64,000 nucleotides of DNA, taken from Comamonadaceae bacterium (lineage in GTDB: Bacteria; Pseudomonadota; Gammaproteobacteria; Burkholderiales; Burkholderiaceae). A model generated the notes under the pieces. The model was given only the letters and a program-made list of their open reading frames with translations. It did not search any database and was not told the DNA's origin. Of the stretch, positions 34,887 to 43,882 are shown piece after piece (the stretch's first letter is position 1; each line of letters starts with the position of its first letter). The translations under genes were made by a program, and so were the position numbers. Location: NCBI GenBank assembly GCA_947484245.1, contig CANKOT010000001.1, forward strand, positions 37,901-101,900, read 5' to 3'.

Positions 34887-35570
34887 TTAGAAGGGCCAAA
34901 GTTTGAGAAGCGCACTGGTGCCCCAGCCTGCGCGGGTTGCATTGGCCAAGTCGCCAGAGCCGCGATACGCAATTTGTGCGTTAGCCAAACGACGTGATTG
35001 AACCGTGTTGTTGGGGGCCACATCTTCGGGCCGAATGATGCCTGCCACTTGAATCACTTCTGAGCCTTCTGTGAGGGCCAGTTGTTTTTCGCCGCGCAAA
35101 ACCAAATTGCCATTGGGCATGACCTCAACCACCGCGACGGCTATCGAACCATTCAAGCTGGCCGTTTGATCGGCTGTGCCTGTGCCTTTGTTGCTGATGT
35201 CGGTTTTCGAAAAGTCGGTGCCCTTCATCACGCCGCCCAGCCTGTTGCCAAGCACAGCCAAACCTGGCGTGAGCATGTCGTTGGTTGAATTGCGGCTGAC
35301 GGAACCCACTTGGCTGCGAGCAGCTTGGGTTGATTCATTGAGCAAAACTGTAATCACATCGCCCACTTGGAAATTGCGACCTTTGCCAAACCAACTGTCG
35401 CTTTGGCGGCCCACATAAATGGCGCCTGTTGCAACGGGAGTTTGAACTTTTTGGATTGGGTAAACAGGCTCAAATTGAGGCGAGTGCGTCATGGCTTTTG
35501 GCGGGATAACGTTGCAAGCAGTTAAGCAAGCAGCCAATAAAATCCAAGCAATACTTGTGATGAATTTCAT
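34887..35570 (-). CDS. flgH: FlgH, L-ring lipoprotein
   Basis: 227 aa. FlgH forms the outer-membrane L-ring. The signal peptide ends in a lipobox with Cys19 (LTAC). SDSWFGKGRNFQVGDVITV, LNESTQAARS and the glycine-rich C-terminal strand (ANAQIAYRGSGDLANATRAG) follow the family pattern. It lies 11 bp after flgG. Confidence 0.96.
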   Translation of the reverse strand: MKFITSIAWILLAACLTACNVIPPKAMTHSPQFEPVYPIQKVQTPVATGAIYVGRQSDSWFGKGRNFQVGDVITVLLNESTQAARSQVGSVSRNSTNDMLTPGLAVLGNRLGGVMKGTDFSKTDISNKGTGTADQTASLNGSIAVAVVEVMPNGNLVLRGEKQLALTEGSEVIQVAGIIRPEDVAPNNTVQSRRLANAQIAYRGSGDLANATRAGWGTSALLKLWPF

Positions 35571-35581
35571 GCTGATTCGCC

Positions 35582-36364
35582 TTAGAGGTTGTTGTTAATG
35601 AACTTCAGCATGCCGTCAACTGCAGAGATGGCTTTTGAGTTGATTTCGTAAGCACGTTGGGTTTCGATCATGTTGACCATTTCTTCCACCACGTTCACAT
35701 TGGATGCTTCTAGAGTGCCTTGCATCAAATTGCCAGCGCCCGTCACGCCAGGTTGCAAAACTTGAGGGGCGCCTGAAGCGGGGGTTTCTTTGAGCAGGTT
35801 TTGACCTTTGGCTTCCAAACCACTTGGATTTACAAAACGCGCCAATTGAATTTGACCAATCACCTGTGAACCACCAGCAGCCAATTCAATTGACACTGTG
35901 CCGTCACGACCAAACGTCACTGATGAAGCTGTGTTGGGAATGGTGATGGCAGGCTGCAACAAAGCGCCAGAGGCGGTCACAATTTGCCCTGTGTTGGAGC
36001 GTTTGAAATTGCCATCGCGTGTGTAAGCAATGGTGCCGTCGGGTTGGGCAATTTGGAAAAAACCCTCACCAGTAATGGCCAAATCCAATGGGTTTTGAGT
36101 GTTCACCATGTTGCCTTGTGAGTGCTGCTTTTCAGTAGCCAAAATGCGCACACCCGTGCCCAGCATCAAGCCAGTTGGTGCTTGCGTATTGGCACCCGTT
36201 TGGCCGCCAGCTTGGCGAATATTTTGGTACAGCAAATCTTCAAACACAGCGCGATCGCGCTTAAAGCCTGTCGTATTGACGTTGGCCAAGTTATTGGAAA
36301 TGACGTTCATGCGCGTTTGCTGCGCATCCAAACCTGTTTTGGCGACCCACATACTTGCGTCCAT
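35582..36364 (-). CDS. flgG: FlgG, distal rod protein
   Basis: 260 aa, the standard length. N-terminal [40 protein letters not shown], and C-terminal [20 protein letters not shown] with [18 protein letters not shown] are the classical rod-protein motifs. It is 48 bp downstream of flgF and 11 bp upstream of flgH. Confidence 0.97.
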   Translation of the reverse strand: MDASMWVAKTGLDAQQTRMNVISNNLANVNTTGFKRDRAVFEDLLYQNIRQAGGQTGANTQAPTGLMLGTGVRILATEKQHSQGNMVNTQNPLDLAITGEGFFQIAQPDGTIAYTRDGNFKRSNTGQIVTASGALLQPAITIPNTASSVTFGRDGTVSIELAAGGSQVIGQIQLARFVNPSGLEAKGQNLLKETPASGAPQVLQPGVTGAGNLMQGTLEASNVNVVEEMVNMIETQRAYEINSKAISAVDGMLKFINNNL

Positions 36365-36412
36365 GGCGAGCTCCTTTTAATTGTTCAGTTGTTCGTTAAA
36401 TAATGAAGACCA

Positions 36413-37180
36413 TTAACCAGAGGCGCGCATCATGGTGCCGCCCGACTCGTCAACGTCTTTGTTTTGTTTGATCACGTTCACTTGCATTTCGAAGGAACGG
36501 CTTTGATCCATGAGCTTTACCATGACTTCCATGGCGTTCACGTTGGAACCTTCTAATGTTTCGGGTGTGAGAGTGGCCAATTTGCCAGTCATCGGAATGT
36601 CTTCATTGGTGGGCTTGCCCACTATTTTGTAAAGACCGTCTTCACGGCGCTCCAAAGATACTTGGCTGGCGTCGCGCAACAAAATTCTGTCAATCAGAAC
36701 GGGCACTGCAACGCCTGCTTGCGCTGGGTTGGTTGCAAAAATAGAGCCGTCTTTGCTGATCTTCACAAAGAAACCAGGCGGGATAGTAATAGGGCCGCCG
36801 GCTTGTCCGCGTACCAATGCACCTGTGCCCATTTCTAGCACACCCGAGCCATTGAGTTTCAAATCACCACGGCGCGTGAAGGCCAGTTCGCCGTTGCTTG
36901 CCGTGACGCCCATGACAGTCAGATCATCCATGGCCACATCCAAATCACGGCCTGTTTTCACAATCACGCCGGGCTTCATGTTGATGTTGTCGCTGGCAAA
37001 GGCTTGAGGTTGCAAACGTGACTCAAAGCCTGCGCCTTGAACTTTCATGGTCAGCATGGCTGACTCAAAGCTTCGCTTGAAGCCAGGCGTTGCCACGTTG
37101 GCCAATTCGTTGGTCGTCATCTGGCGAGCAGTGCGCATCTCATTGATGGCGGCTGCGGCGTTAAAGGCTAAACGATCCAT
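36413..37180 (-). CDS. flgF: FlgF, proximal rod protein
   Basis: 255 aa. It shares the rod/hook termini (AAAAINEMRTARQMTTNELA, NVATPGFKRSF; C-terminal LEGSNVNAMEVMVKLMDQSR, SFEMQVNVIKQNK). The middle is less conserved, as usual. It lies 36 bp after flgE. Confidence 0.95.
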   Translation of the reverse strand: MDRLAFNAAAAINEMRTARQMTTNELANVATPGFKRSFESAMLTMKVQGAGFESRLQPQAFASDNINMKPGVIVKTGRDLDVAMDDLTVMGVTASNGELAFTRRGDLKLNGSGVLEMGTGALVRGQAGGPITIPPGFFVKISKDGSIFATNPAQAGVAVPVLIDRILLRDASQVSLERREDGLYKIVGKPTNEDIPMTGKLATLTPETLEGSNVNAMEVMVKLMDQSRSFEMQVNVIKQNKDVDESGGTMMRASG

Positions 37181-37216
37181 GTTGAAGTCCTGTTAGAGGC
37201 TTAAAGCTTGGGCGAT

Positions 37217-39721
37217 TTAAGAGCGCAAGTTGATAATGGCCGACGTCATGGTGCTCGACGTCTCAATGGCTTTGGCATTGGCTTGGAAGTTACGTTGTGC
37301 GGTAATCAAGTCCACCAGCTCTTGTGTCAAGTCCACGTTGGCACGTTCTGTCGCACCCGCTCTCAAGGTACCGAAACCAGCAGAACCTGGTGTGCCCAAA
37401 ATAGGCCTCCCGGAAGCTGCAGAAGCCAAGAAGCTGGAGTCACCAATCTGACGCAAACCCACTGGGCTTGAGAAGTTGGAAAGCAAAATTTTAGCCAAAG
37501 ACTTTTGGGAACCGTTGGAGAATGATGCACTCACCAAGCCGTCGTTGCCGATGGTCACACCCACCAAGTCACCTTCTGGGGCACCATCTTGAGACTGTGA
37601 TAACACGGCAAACGCGGAAGAAAATTGTGTGGAAGCTGAGTAATCGATGTTAATTCTCAAAGCACCTTTACCACCCGCCAAGTACACAGTTTCCAACTGA
37701 GTACCTTCGATTGGTGACACCAAGTTTCCGCCGGTGTCAAAGGTCAGCTCACCTTTGTCTAAGTAAACAGGTGACCAAGCTGGCAAGCCCACATAGCCAT
37801 CAGTGCTGGTGGTTTCATTGCCTTGGGCATCGATGTACTTGGGCTGCGGAGTGCCATTCACTACGTCAACGCGCTGTGTGGGAAGAATCCAGGTAGATGT
37901 TTCGCCACGACCTGCCTCAACTGTAGACAAACCCCAAATAGGCTCACCCGAAATTTTGATGAAAGAATCAGCACCCGATGTACCGCTGGTAAATTTAAAT
38001 GCCCTTTTGGTGTTATCAAATTCAACCTTGACACCACTGATTTCTTTGGGTGTGAGACCGTCGGTTCGCACTTCTTTCATGGAATTGATTTCATTTTCCA
38101 AAGCTTGCGTGAATTCAGCCAAAGAGTATTCACGAACAGCCAAGGTGACTGTCGACTTTATGCCGTCTACGGTCACAATGAATTTGTTGTTGGTAGCGTC
38201 TACGCTGAAGTTGGTGGCTGTATTCACAGTGGGTGTAATACCAAAAGTGACTGCAGATTTAGAAGGAATACCACGTGTTGCAACCGCCTCTGGCGCGACG
38301 ATTTGAGATTTAAGGCCCATGGCCGTGGCTGTGGCAGTACTCACTGCTGAAAGTGCAACGCTGGAGGTGTCGCCGGTGGTACCAGATTCCAAAAAGAACT
38401 GTTTGTTCACTGCATCAAAGCCAACCTTCATGCCATAACGTTCATTGATTGATGGCTTGGTCACGGTGGTTGTGATCGTACCTGGGGCTACAATGGTGCC
38501 TGAAGTTGTAACCACAGTGGTTGTGATGCTACCGACGGTAGATGTCACAGAACTTGCAGTTGTTGCGCCAGTGGCTGCCGCTGTTGTGCTGGTGATGGTA
38601 GTGCCTCGCGAAATACCAAACTTGCTGATCAATTGGTTGGTGGCTTCTTGGGCAATGAGGTCGCCTGTGATGCGTGTACCGACTGGCAATGCCGCCAACT
38701 TGGCCAAACTCACTGTCACGGGTGATCCGCTGTTGTCTACGTCCACAGTGAAGGCGTTGTCGGTCAAAAGGCCTGCCAGTTTGGCGTCGCCGTTGGGCAA
38801 GCCCGCTACCCAGTCGTAGCTGCTGGCGCCGGTTTCTGGCACGATGTTGCCAGTGGCGGTGGCTGCGATGGATATTTTCTTGTTGGTCAATTCATCCAAA
38901 GAAAACAATTGTGTTTTGGCAGTGGTTAATTCGTCCTTCACCTCGCTGTAAGGCTTGGTCTGACCGTATTGGTTCACATAAATTCTTTCGTTGTTGGCAT
39001 CGGTGGCTTGCACCAATGACGCTGCCACTTGGTCTTCACCCACAAACACGTTGGTTTGCCATTTGTTGAATGGCACGTTTTGGTTGGCGTTCGATGTTTT
39101 GGTGTAGTAAATGGTGGCCAAATAACCGTTACCCCCGTTGTCATACACAGTGAAGGCGGTTGATTTGTTGTACGTGGCAGGGTTGGAGCGGTTGAAAGGC
39201 TCGGTAATCACTTCAGCATCGGCTGGGAAGTTCAAGCCCAAAGACACCAAAGAAGTTTGTTTGGCATCGCCCGATGTTTTTTGTGGAATGGTGAGCACCA
39301 CGCGTTCGTTGATGTTCGCAGAACCTGTCGAGTCAACTGTGGCTGCCATCAAACGCTGACCTGAAGAGTTCACCACGTTAAATTGTTCGTTCAACAAGAA
39401 CGAACCATTTCGTGTGAACAGCTCTTGCAAACCGTCGGCCGAGCGCATGGGGAAGAAACCGTCACCGGTCACGGCCAAGTCAAGCGCGTTGGACGAGAAA
39501 GAAATATTACCTTGGGAGAACTCCTGCGACACTTGTTTCAGAGACACGCCCTGACCCACTGTGGAAGAAGCTTTTTGCAGCGGCGAGGTTGCAAAAATGT
39601 CACCGAAGTCAGCGCGTGAACGCTTGAAACCGGTGGTGCCCACGTTGGAGATGTTGTTACTGGTCACGCCCAACATGGCGGTGGCAGCATTCAATCCGGT
39701 CAGCGAGGTATAGAAAGACAT
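37217..39721 (-). CDS. flgE: FlgE, hook protein, oversized
   Basis: 834 aa, about twice the enteric length. The ends are typical (SFYTSLTGLNAATAMLGVTS, NNISNVGTTGFKRSRADF; C-terminal NVDLTQELVDLITAQRNFQA, NAKAIETSSTMTSAIINL). The extra sequence is central, Thr/Val/Ala-rich and beta-like (residues about 270-560), probably outward-facing domains. FlgE sits after flgD as expected; FliK encoded at 56445-57905 should set its length. Confidence 0.95.
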   Translation of the reverse strand: MSFYTSLTGLNAATAMLGVTSNNISNVGTTGFKRSRADFGDIFATSPLQKASSTVGQGVSLKQVSQEFSQGNISFSSNALDLAVTGDGFFPMRSADGLQELFTRNGSFLLNEQFNVVNSSGQRLMAATVDSTGSANINERVVLTIPQKTSGDAKQTSLVSLGLNFPADAEVITEPFNRSNPATYNKSTAFTVYDNGGNGYLATIYYTKTSNANQNVPFNKWQTNVFVGEDQVAASLVQATDANNERIYVNQYGQTKPYSEVKDELTTAKTQLFSLDELTNKKISIAATATGNIVPETGASSYDWVAGLPNGDAKLAGLLTDNAFTVDVDNSGSPVTVSLAKLAALPVGTRITGDLIAQEATNQLISKFGISRGTTITSTTAAATGATTASSVTSTVGSITTTVVTTSGTIVAPGTITTTVTKPSINERYGMKVGFDAVNKQFFLESGTTGDTSSVALSAVSTATATAMGLKSQIVAPEAVATRGIPSKSAVTFGITPTVNTATNFSVDATNNKFIVTVDGIKSTVTLAVREYSLAEFTQALENEINSMKEVRTDGLTPKEISGVKVEFDNTKRAFKFTSGTSGADSFIKISGEPIWGLSTVEAGRGETSTWILPTQRVDVVNGTPQPKYIDAQGNETTSTDGYVGLPAWSPVYLDKGELTFDTGGNLVSPIEGTQLETVYLAGGKGALRINIDYSASTQFSSAFAVLSQSQDGAPEGDLVGVTIGNDGLVSASFSNGSQKSLAKILLSNFSSPVGLRQIGDSSFLASAASGRPILGTPGSAGFGTLRAGATERANVDLTQELVDLITAQRNFQANAKAIETSSTMTSAIINLRS

Positions 39722-39774
39722 GGTGGTTAACTCCTAGGGTTGAGTTGGGTCTTGATAAATTGATTCAGAAATAC

Positions 39775-40518
39775 TCAGGTGCCGATGCGTTGAACATCAG
39801 TGAGCTTCACTGACTTGCCGCCGGTTACTTCCAACAAAATGGTTTTGTCGGCTTGTTGGTTCACGCCAGTCACGGTTGACAACACATTGACTACAGGGTT
39901 GGAGGTCTTGCCTTGGCTAATGACGGTGGCTTTGAAGGTGTAGTTACCATCAGGTACTTTGCCGCCAGCATCGCTGGTGCCATCCCACGTAAAAGGCATG
40001 TCACCAATGTTTTGAGCGCCCAAGGTTTTGCTGGTCACCAATTGGCCTTTTTCATTGAACACTTCGAGCTTCACGCCTTCTGCGCCCATTGGCAAGTTGA
40101 TAAAACCTTGCGCTGGTTTGCCGCCCTGCGTGATGATGGCGGGAGCGCCGGGCGCAGCTACCGTTTTGCCAATCATGCTGGTGCTGCTCATCATGCGTTC
40201 ACCAGCCATGCTGTCGACATAGGCCTTGAGGGTGTCCGACATGGTGGTGGTGGCTTCAAGCTGAGAGAACTGAGCAAGCTGCGCCACGAAGGCTTCGTTC
40301 TTGACTGGGTCTAAGGGGTCTTGGCATTTGAGCTGTGTGGTGAATAGGGTCAAGAAATCTTTTTGCCCCATGCCGCCGGTGGTGCCAGACTTGGCCGTTA
40401 AGGCTTCGTTGGCAGCTTGTGACGTCGTTTTGAGGCCGGCTGGCGCATTGATTGTTTTGCCTGAATTGACGGCGTTGGCCGCAGCATTCAATCCGGTGTT
40501 GTTGGCTGATAAGAACAT
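39775..40518 (-). CDS. flgD: FlgD, hook cap / hook assembly scaffold
   Basis: 247 aa. The N-terminal conserved block MGQKDFLTLFTTQLKCQDPL, DPVKNEAFVAQLAQFSQLEA is clear, followed by the tudor-like and Ig-like domains (VKLEVFNEKGQLV, FTWDGTSDAGGKVPDGNYTF). A Cys replaces the more common Asn/His in QLKCQDPL. It lies 53 bp upstream of flgE and 40 bp after flgC. Confidence 0.95.
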   Translation of the reverse strand: MFLSANNTGLNAAANAVNSGKTINAPAGLKTTSQAANEALTAKSGTTGGMGQKDFLTLFTTQLKCQDPLDPVKNEAFVAQLAQFSQLEATTTMSDTLKAYVDSMAGERMMSSTSMIGKTVAAPGAPAIITQGGKPAQGFINLPMGAEGVKLEVFNEKGQLVTSKTLGAQNIGDMPFTWDGTSDAGGKVPDGNYTFKATVISQGKTSNPVVNVLSTVTGVNQQADKTILLEVTGGKSVKLTDVQRIGT

Positions 40519-40558
40519 GATGGAAGTTTCCTGATCGTTGATTTGTATTTTTTACAAA

Positions 40559-40984
40559 TCAAGTTTTGATGATGTCGATGGTGCGCATCAACATCTGACG
40601 CGTGGTGTTCACCACTTCGACGTTGTTTTGATAGGAGCGTGAAGCCGCCATCATTTCCACCATCTCGGTCATCTCGTTCACATTGGCCAAGTAGACATAG
40701 CCGTCTTTGTCGGCCATGGGGTTGTTGGGCTCTGACATTTTGCGAATGGGAGACGGATCGTCTGTGATCTTTTCAATCCGAACTCCGCCCGCAAATCCTT
40801 GTTCGTGGGGCTTTTGTTGTTGTTCCAAAATGGTTTTGAACACAGTGCGTTTGGCTCGAAATGCTTCGTTTTCTTTGCCTGTGACAGTGCCCGAGTTGGC
40901 CAAGTTAGAGGCCGTGGTGTTCATGCGGGTGGTCTGCGCATTGAGCGCAGAACCCGCGATATTGAAAATACGATCAAGTGCCAT
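40559..40984 (-). CDS. flgC: FlgC, proximal rod protein
   Basis: 141 aa, normal size. It has the rod termini IFNIAGSALNAQTTRMNTTA, SNLANSGTV and C-terminal NVNEMTEMVEMMAASRSYQN, NVEVVNTTRQMLMRTIDI. It lies 5 bp after flgB. Confidence 0.95.
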   Translation of the reverse strand: MALDRIFNIAGSALNAQTTRMNTTASNLANSGTVTGKENEAFRAKRTVFKTILEQQQKPHEQGFAGGVRIEKITDDPSPIRKMSEPNNPMADKDGYVYLANVNEMTEMVEMMAASRSYQNNVEVVNTTRQMLMRTIDIIKT

Positions 40985-40989
40985 GTTGA

Positions 40990-41373
40990 TTAATCTCCAC
41001 GCAACGCACGGCGAATACCACTCACGCGGCTTTCAAGGATGTTCAATGTGGCTTGGTAATCTGCTGCTACTTGACCAAACTTGGCTTGTTCCACGTTCAT
41101 TTCCACGGTGTTGCCGTCAAAAGACGCATTGAATGGCACGCGAAACTTTTCGCCGCCAGGGCTCTCTTCCATGGGCATGGCCATGTGCAAATTGCTGGTT
41201 GTGTTTAAAGCAGACTCTTTGGTTTGTTTCAAGACCGACCTGAAGTCGATGTCTTTGGCTTTGAAGTGGGGGGTGTCGGCATTGGCAATGTTGCGCGCAA
41301 GCAATTCCATGCGCTTGCTGCGCAATCCCAGAGCCTGTGCGTGAACGCCCAGTGCTTTGTCAATCATCTCCAT
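40990..41373 (-). CDS. flgB: FlgB, proximal rod protein, first gene of the flgB-L operon
   Basis: 127 aa. The family pattern is visible: IDKALGVHAQALGLRSKRME, LLARNIANADTPHFKAKDID and a C-terminal VAADYQATLNILESRVSGIR. A strong sigma54 promoter lies 81 bp upstream (41454-41469). The genes flgB to fliD follow without a visible terminator. Confidence 0.95.
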   Translation of the reverse strand: MEMIDKALGVHAQALGLRSKRMELLARNIANADTPHFKAKDIDFRSVLKQTKESALNTTSNLHMAMPMEESPGGEKFRVPFNASFDGNTVEMNVEQAKFGQVAADYQATLNILESRVSGIRRALRGD

Positions 41374-41453
41374 GATGTGCTCTCCTTCGCGAAACTTTCA
41401 ATGCCGGATATCCGACAGCCCAAAGAATTAAAGTTCTTTGCAAAGTGTTCGAT

Positions 41454-41469
41454 TGCAAGAGCCGTGCCA
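41454..41469 (-). promoter_or_regulatory. Sigma54 promoter of the flgB operon
   Basis: The minus strand reads TGGCACG-GCTC-TTGCA, a complete consensus match, with a TTGCCG hexamer just upstream at 41478-41483. Confidence 0.88.
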
Positions 41470-41575
41470 TGCTTTTCTTGCCGTTTTCCGATGGGTTTTT
41501 GACGGTCACCCTGGTCGTTTTTACGAGGGGAAATGCGGATTTTCGAGTGTCCAGCGATTCAAACTTCGGACACAA

Positions 41576-41605
41576 AGAAAAGCGGCAAACCCTTGCCGCT
41601 TTTCT
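41576..41605. terminator. Strong hairpin between the LysM gene and the flgB promoter
   Basis: A 13-bp perfect stem (AGAAAAGCGGCAA and its complement) around a 4-nt loop, with T-rich ends. It lies 43 bp beyond the LysM-gene stop and should end that transcript. Its stem contains TTGCCG in both orientations, so a regulatory role upstream of flgB is also possible. Confidence 0.75.
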
Positions 41606-41648
41606 AAAAGTATCTGTGTGAAACAAGCCATGGCTAAGCCAAGTTGGC

Positions 41649-42857
41649 TCAGCGCAACCAAGTTTTGGGAGCTTCCAATGCGTCGTAGTCAGCCGCTTTT
41701 TGAACTTGCAATCGAATTCGCGCGCTTGAATTGGGGTGCGTATCGGATGCAGGATTCATCGCGGTATTCAACGCAGGGTTGATGGCGTTGGTGGCCGATG
41801 GAGCCGCCGAAGTGTTGACAGTGGAATTGACAGGCACGCTATTGGCATTGCTTCGGAAATTTTTAAATCCCAAACGGTCTGCAGCGTTTTGCATCAAGCC
41901 TTGCGTGATAGACGAGCGAGTCATGGGTGCTTGAGGATCACGACCTTCATACAAGTACTTGGCCTGTTTGCCAGGAATGCCCAAGGGTTCTTGAGGGCGT
42001 TTTTCGCCTCGCGCAGCCGGTTGCAGAACTGCCAAATACAGTTCGTCCAGGGGCACAGCGCCTTCTTTTTTCAGGCCCACTTTTTCGAAGTAGGTATCGA
42101 CCAAATGCAATTGTTGATAAACGCTCAGGCCCAAAATAGATTTGGGTGATTGGCCAAAGCCCACTTCAGCCGCACCGCGCGCCGGGCCATCGCAAAACTG
42201 AATGATGCCGTGGCAACGTGTGTTGGTGGCCTGCGGGTTCATGCCGTCGCTTTCCATCAGAGTCAGGCGCGCAAAATCGTCAGGCGAAAAGTTGTGCTTG
42301 TTGGCCACTTGCAAAACTTTGTTGTAAACATCTTGCTTTTCCACCCTAGGGATAAAGCCTCGATTGACAGCGCGATCGAGTGTTTGACTCAGAACAGGGT
42401 GAGCCACGGCGTTGATGTAATTGCTTTTGGGCAGAGTCGGCACAGATCTGCTGGCTGTAATGGTGACCGTTTCAATCTTGTCTTGGGCAATGGTAGGCGT
42501 AAGCTTCGGGTTGGTATGCGCCAAGTTTTGCGGCTGTGTTTGTCCCGCCTGCCACTGATTCAACATATTTTGCAATTGAATTTTTTGGCCCGGGAAAATG
42601 GCATTTGGGTTTTGAATCCCGCTGTCAGCTGCTAAGTTTTGCGCCCATCGAAATTCTTCTGAGGGTGAGAGCTTGACGCCTTGCAAGAGGGCTTGCTCTT
42701 TCACGATGCTGGTGAGTGTGTCACCCGCTTGAATGACTTTGACATTGGCCGGCTGCGCTTGCTCCAAAGCTTTGGCAAAGCCAGGCCGCGACAACGCCGC
42801 AGAACCATTGGACGTGTTGCTGGCAAGGTTATTAGGTAATTTGGCTTCAATTCTCAT
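41649..42857 (-). CDS. LysM and lytic-transglycosylase-like protein, probable flagellar peptidoglycan hydrolase
   Basis: 402 aa. Residues about 37-96 form a LysM-like unit (VKVIQAGDTLTSIVKEQ, NAIFPGQKIQLQ). Residues about 190-290 resemble a lysozyme-like transglycosylase: a Glu in LTLMESDGMNPQA followed by CHGIIQFCDGPARGAAEVGF fits the E-S...G-x-Q-F pattern with a possible disulfide. There is no signal peptide, so export through the flagellar apparatus is likely, as for two-domain FlgJ. Its own sigma54 promoter lies at 42938-42953, inside flgA. With the muramidase domain absent from FlgJ, this protein probably opens the cell wall for the rod (inference). Confidence 0.78.
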   Translation of the reverse strand: MRIEAKLPNNLASNTSNGSAALSRPGFAKALEQAQPANVKVIQAGDTLTSIVKEQALLQGVKLSPSEEFRWAQNLAADSGIQNPNAIFPGQKIQLQNMLNQWQAGQTQPQNLAHTNPKLTPTIAQDKIETVTITASRSVPTLPKSNYINAVAHPVLSQTLDRAVNRGFIPRVEKQDVYNKVLQVANKHNFSPDDFARLTLMESDGMNPQATNTRCHGIIQFCDGPARGAAEVGFGQSPKSILGLSVYQQLHLVDTYFEKVGLKKEGAVPLDELYLAVLQPAARGEKRPQEPLGIPGKQAKYLYEGRDPQAPMTRSSITQGLMQNAADRLGFKNFRSNANSVPVNSTVNTSAAPSATNAINPALNTAMNPASDTHPNSSARIRLQVQKAADYDALEAPKTWLR

Positions 42858-42864
42858 GATGATG

Positions 42865-42880
42865 TGGCATCTTTATTGCA
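42865..42880 (+). promoter_or_regulatory. Sigma54 promoter of flgA
   Basis: TGGCATC-TTTA-TTGCA has correct GG-N10-GC spacing and a perfect -12 element. Transcription would start near 42891, so the flgA ATG at 42880 would lie upstream of the RNA start. Confidence 0.65.
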
Positions 42881-42891
42881 TGAACTCCGGT

Positions 42892-43737
42892 ATGTTCAAA
42901 CCAAGTGTCAAAACATCTACACCTGCTCAAGCACTGATGCAAATCCTGTGCCTGACGGTTTTTTGGCTGTTTGCCATCTTTTTGCCTTTTTCGGCCAACG
43001 CCACGACCAATGCTTTGGTCACAGCGAAAGCCAACCCAGCTGCCGATGCGATGGGGTTGCAAGTGCGTCAGTGGATGTCTCAAACCCATGGTGTGAATTC
43101 CAAAGATGTGGTCATTGCGCCCTTGGACGATCGATTGAAAGTTCAAGGCTGTCAAAAACCCTTGAACGTTGACCACCCCTTTGCCTCCAAAGAAACGGTG
43201 CGTGTTCGTTGTGCCGAGCCTGTGTGGCAGCTTTATTTGCAAGTCACAATGCCAAATACGCGGGCCAATGCCCCAGTGGCAGGAACGCCAACGGGTACTC
43301 CCAATTCAGGGGCATCGCCAAGCGTAGCCCCCCCGCCAAGCTTGGCCAATACGCCAAGAACCATCGTGGTTGCCAAGCGATTGTTGCAAAGAGGCGTCAT
43401 TGTGCAGCCAGACATGCTAGAAGAAGTTCAAGCTTCCCCCGGAAATGCCGATACTCAGTTACTGAATACGGTGAGAGACGCCCAATTGGCCGAACTCACC
43501 CGAGATATTCCTGCAGGGCAGGCTCTGAGGGTGTCAGATATTCGCCGTGCCGTCCTGGTGAAGCAGGGCCAAACGGTGATGTTGTCGATTGGGAATAAGT
43601 CAGATTTTGAGATTTCCATTCGAATGGAAGCCATGCAGGATGGCCGTCTGGGTGAGCAGGTGAAGTTGAAAAACCCTGAGTCAGGCCGCCAAGTTTCGGG
43701 TGTGGTGACGGGGCCTAACGCGGCAAAAGGGCTTTGA
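42892..43737 (+). CDS. flgA: FlgA, P-ring assembly chaperone
   Basis: 281 aa from the ATG at 42892; alternatives are 42880 and 42937. FlgA is periplasmic and helps FlgI assemble. A hydrophobic signal segment (QILCLTVFWLFAIFLPFSANA) lies early in the protein. The C-terminal SAF-like part shows the family pattern: RTIVVAKRLLQRGVIVQPDM, LTRDIPAGQALRVSDIRRAV, GQTVMLSIGNKSDFEI and VSGVVTGPNAA. A Pro/Ala/Gly linker separates it from the N-terminal domain. The predicted sigma54 start near 42891 would make the 42892 start nearly leaderless, so the true start remains open. flgM and flgN follow. Confidence 0.9.
   Translation: MFKPSVKTSTPAQALMQILCLTVFWLFAIFLPFSANATTNALVTAKANPAADAMGLQVRQWMSQTHGVNSKDVVIAPLDDRLKVQGCQKPLNVDHPFASKETVRVRCAEPVWQLYLQVTMPNTRANAPVAGTPTGTPNSGASPSVAPPPSLANTPRTIVVAKRLLQRGVIVQPDMLEEVQASPGNADTQLLNTVRDAQLAELTRDIPAGQALRVSDIRRAVLVKQGQTVMLSIGNKSDFEISIRMEAMQDGRLGEQVKLKNPESGRQVSGVVTGPNAAKGL
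42938..42953 (-). promoter_or_regulatory. Sigma54 promoter of the LysM/transglycosylase gene, inside flgA
   Basis: The minus strand reads AGGCACA-GGAT-TTGCA: the GG, CA and TTGCA positions are kept with exact spacing, 81 bp upstream of the gene start, the same distance as at flgB. Confidence 0.65.
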
Positions 43738-43793
43738 AATGCTTAAAAAGTACATTTTTTGGCCTTTTAAGTCAAAATTTCTAGAAAAATGAT

Positions 43794-43820
43794 TCAAGTT
43801 CTAGAATCTACTGCCGATAC
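43794..43820 (+). promoter_or_regulatory. Sigma28 promoter of flgM
   Basis: TCAAGTTC-N11-GCCGATAC has an exact spacer and a nearly ideal -10, 62 bp upstream of the flgM ATG. A short CAACCC/GGGTTG hairpin follows in the leader (43829-43849). Confidence 0.88.
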
Positions 43821-43882
43821 TGAGCATGTCCAACCCCCTTTTTGTGGGTTGATGTGAGAAGAAATTAGAAAGTGAGCTAGGT

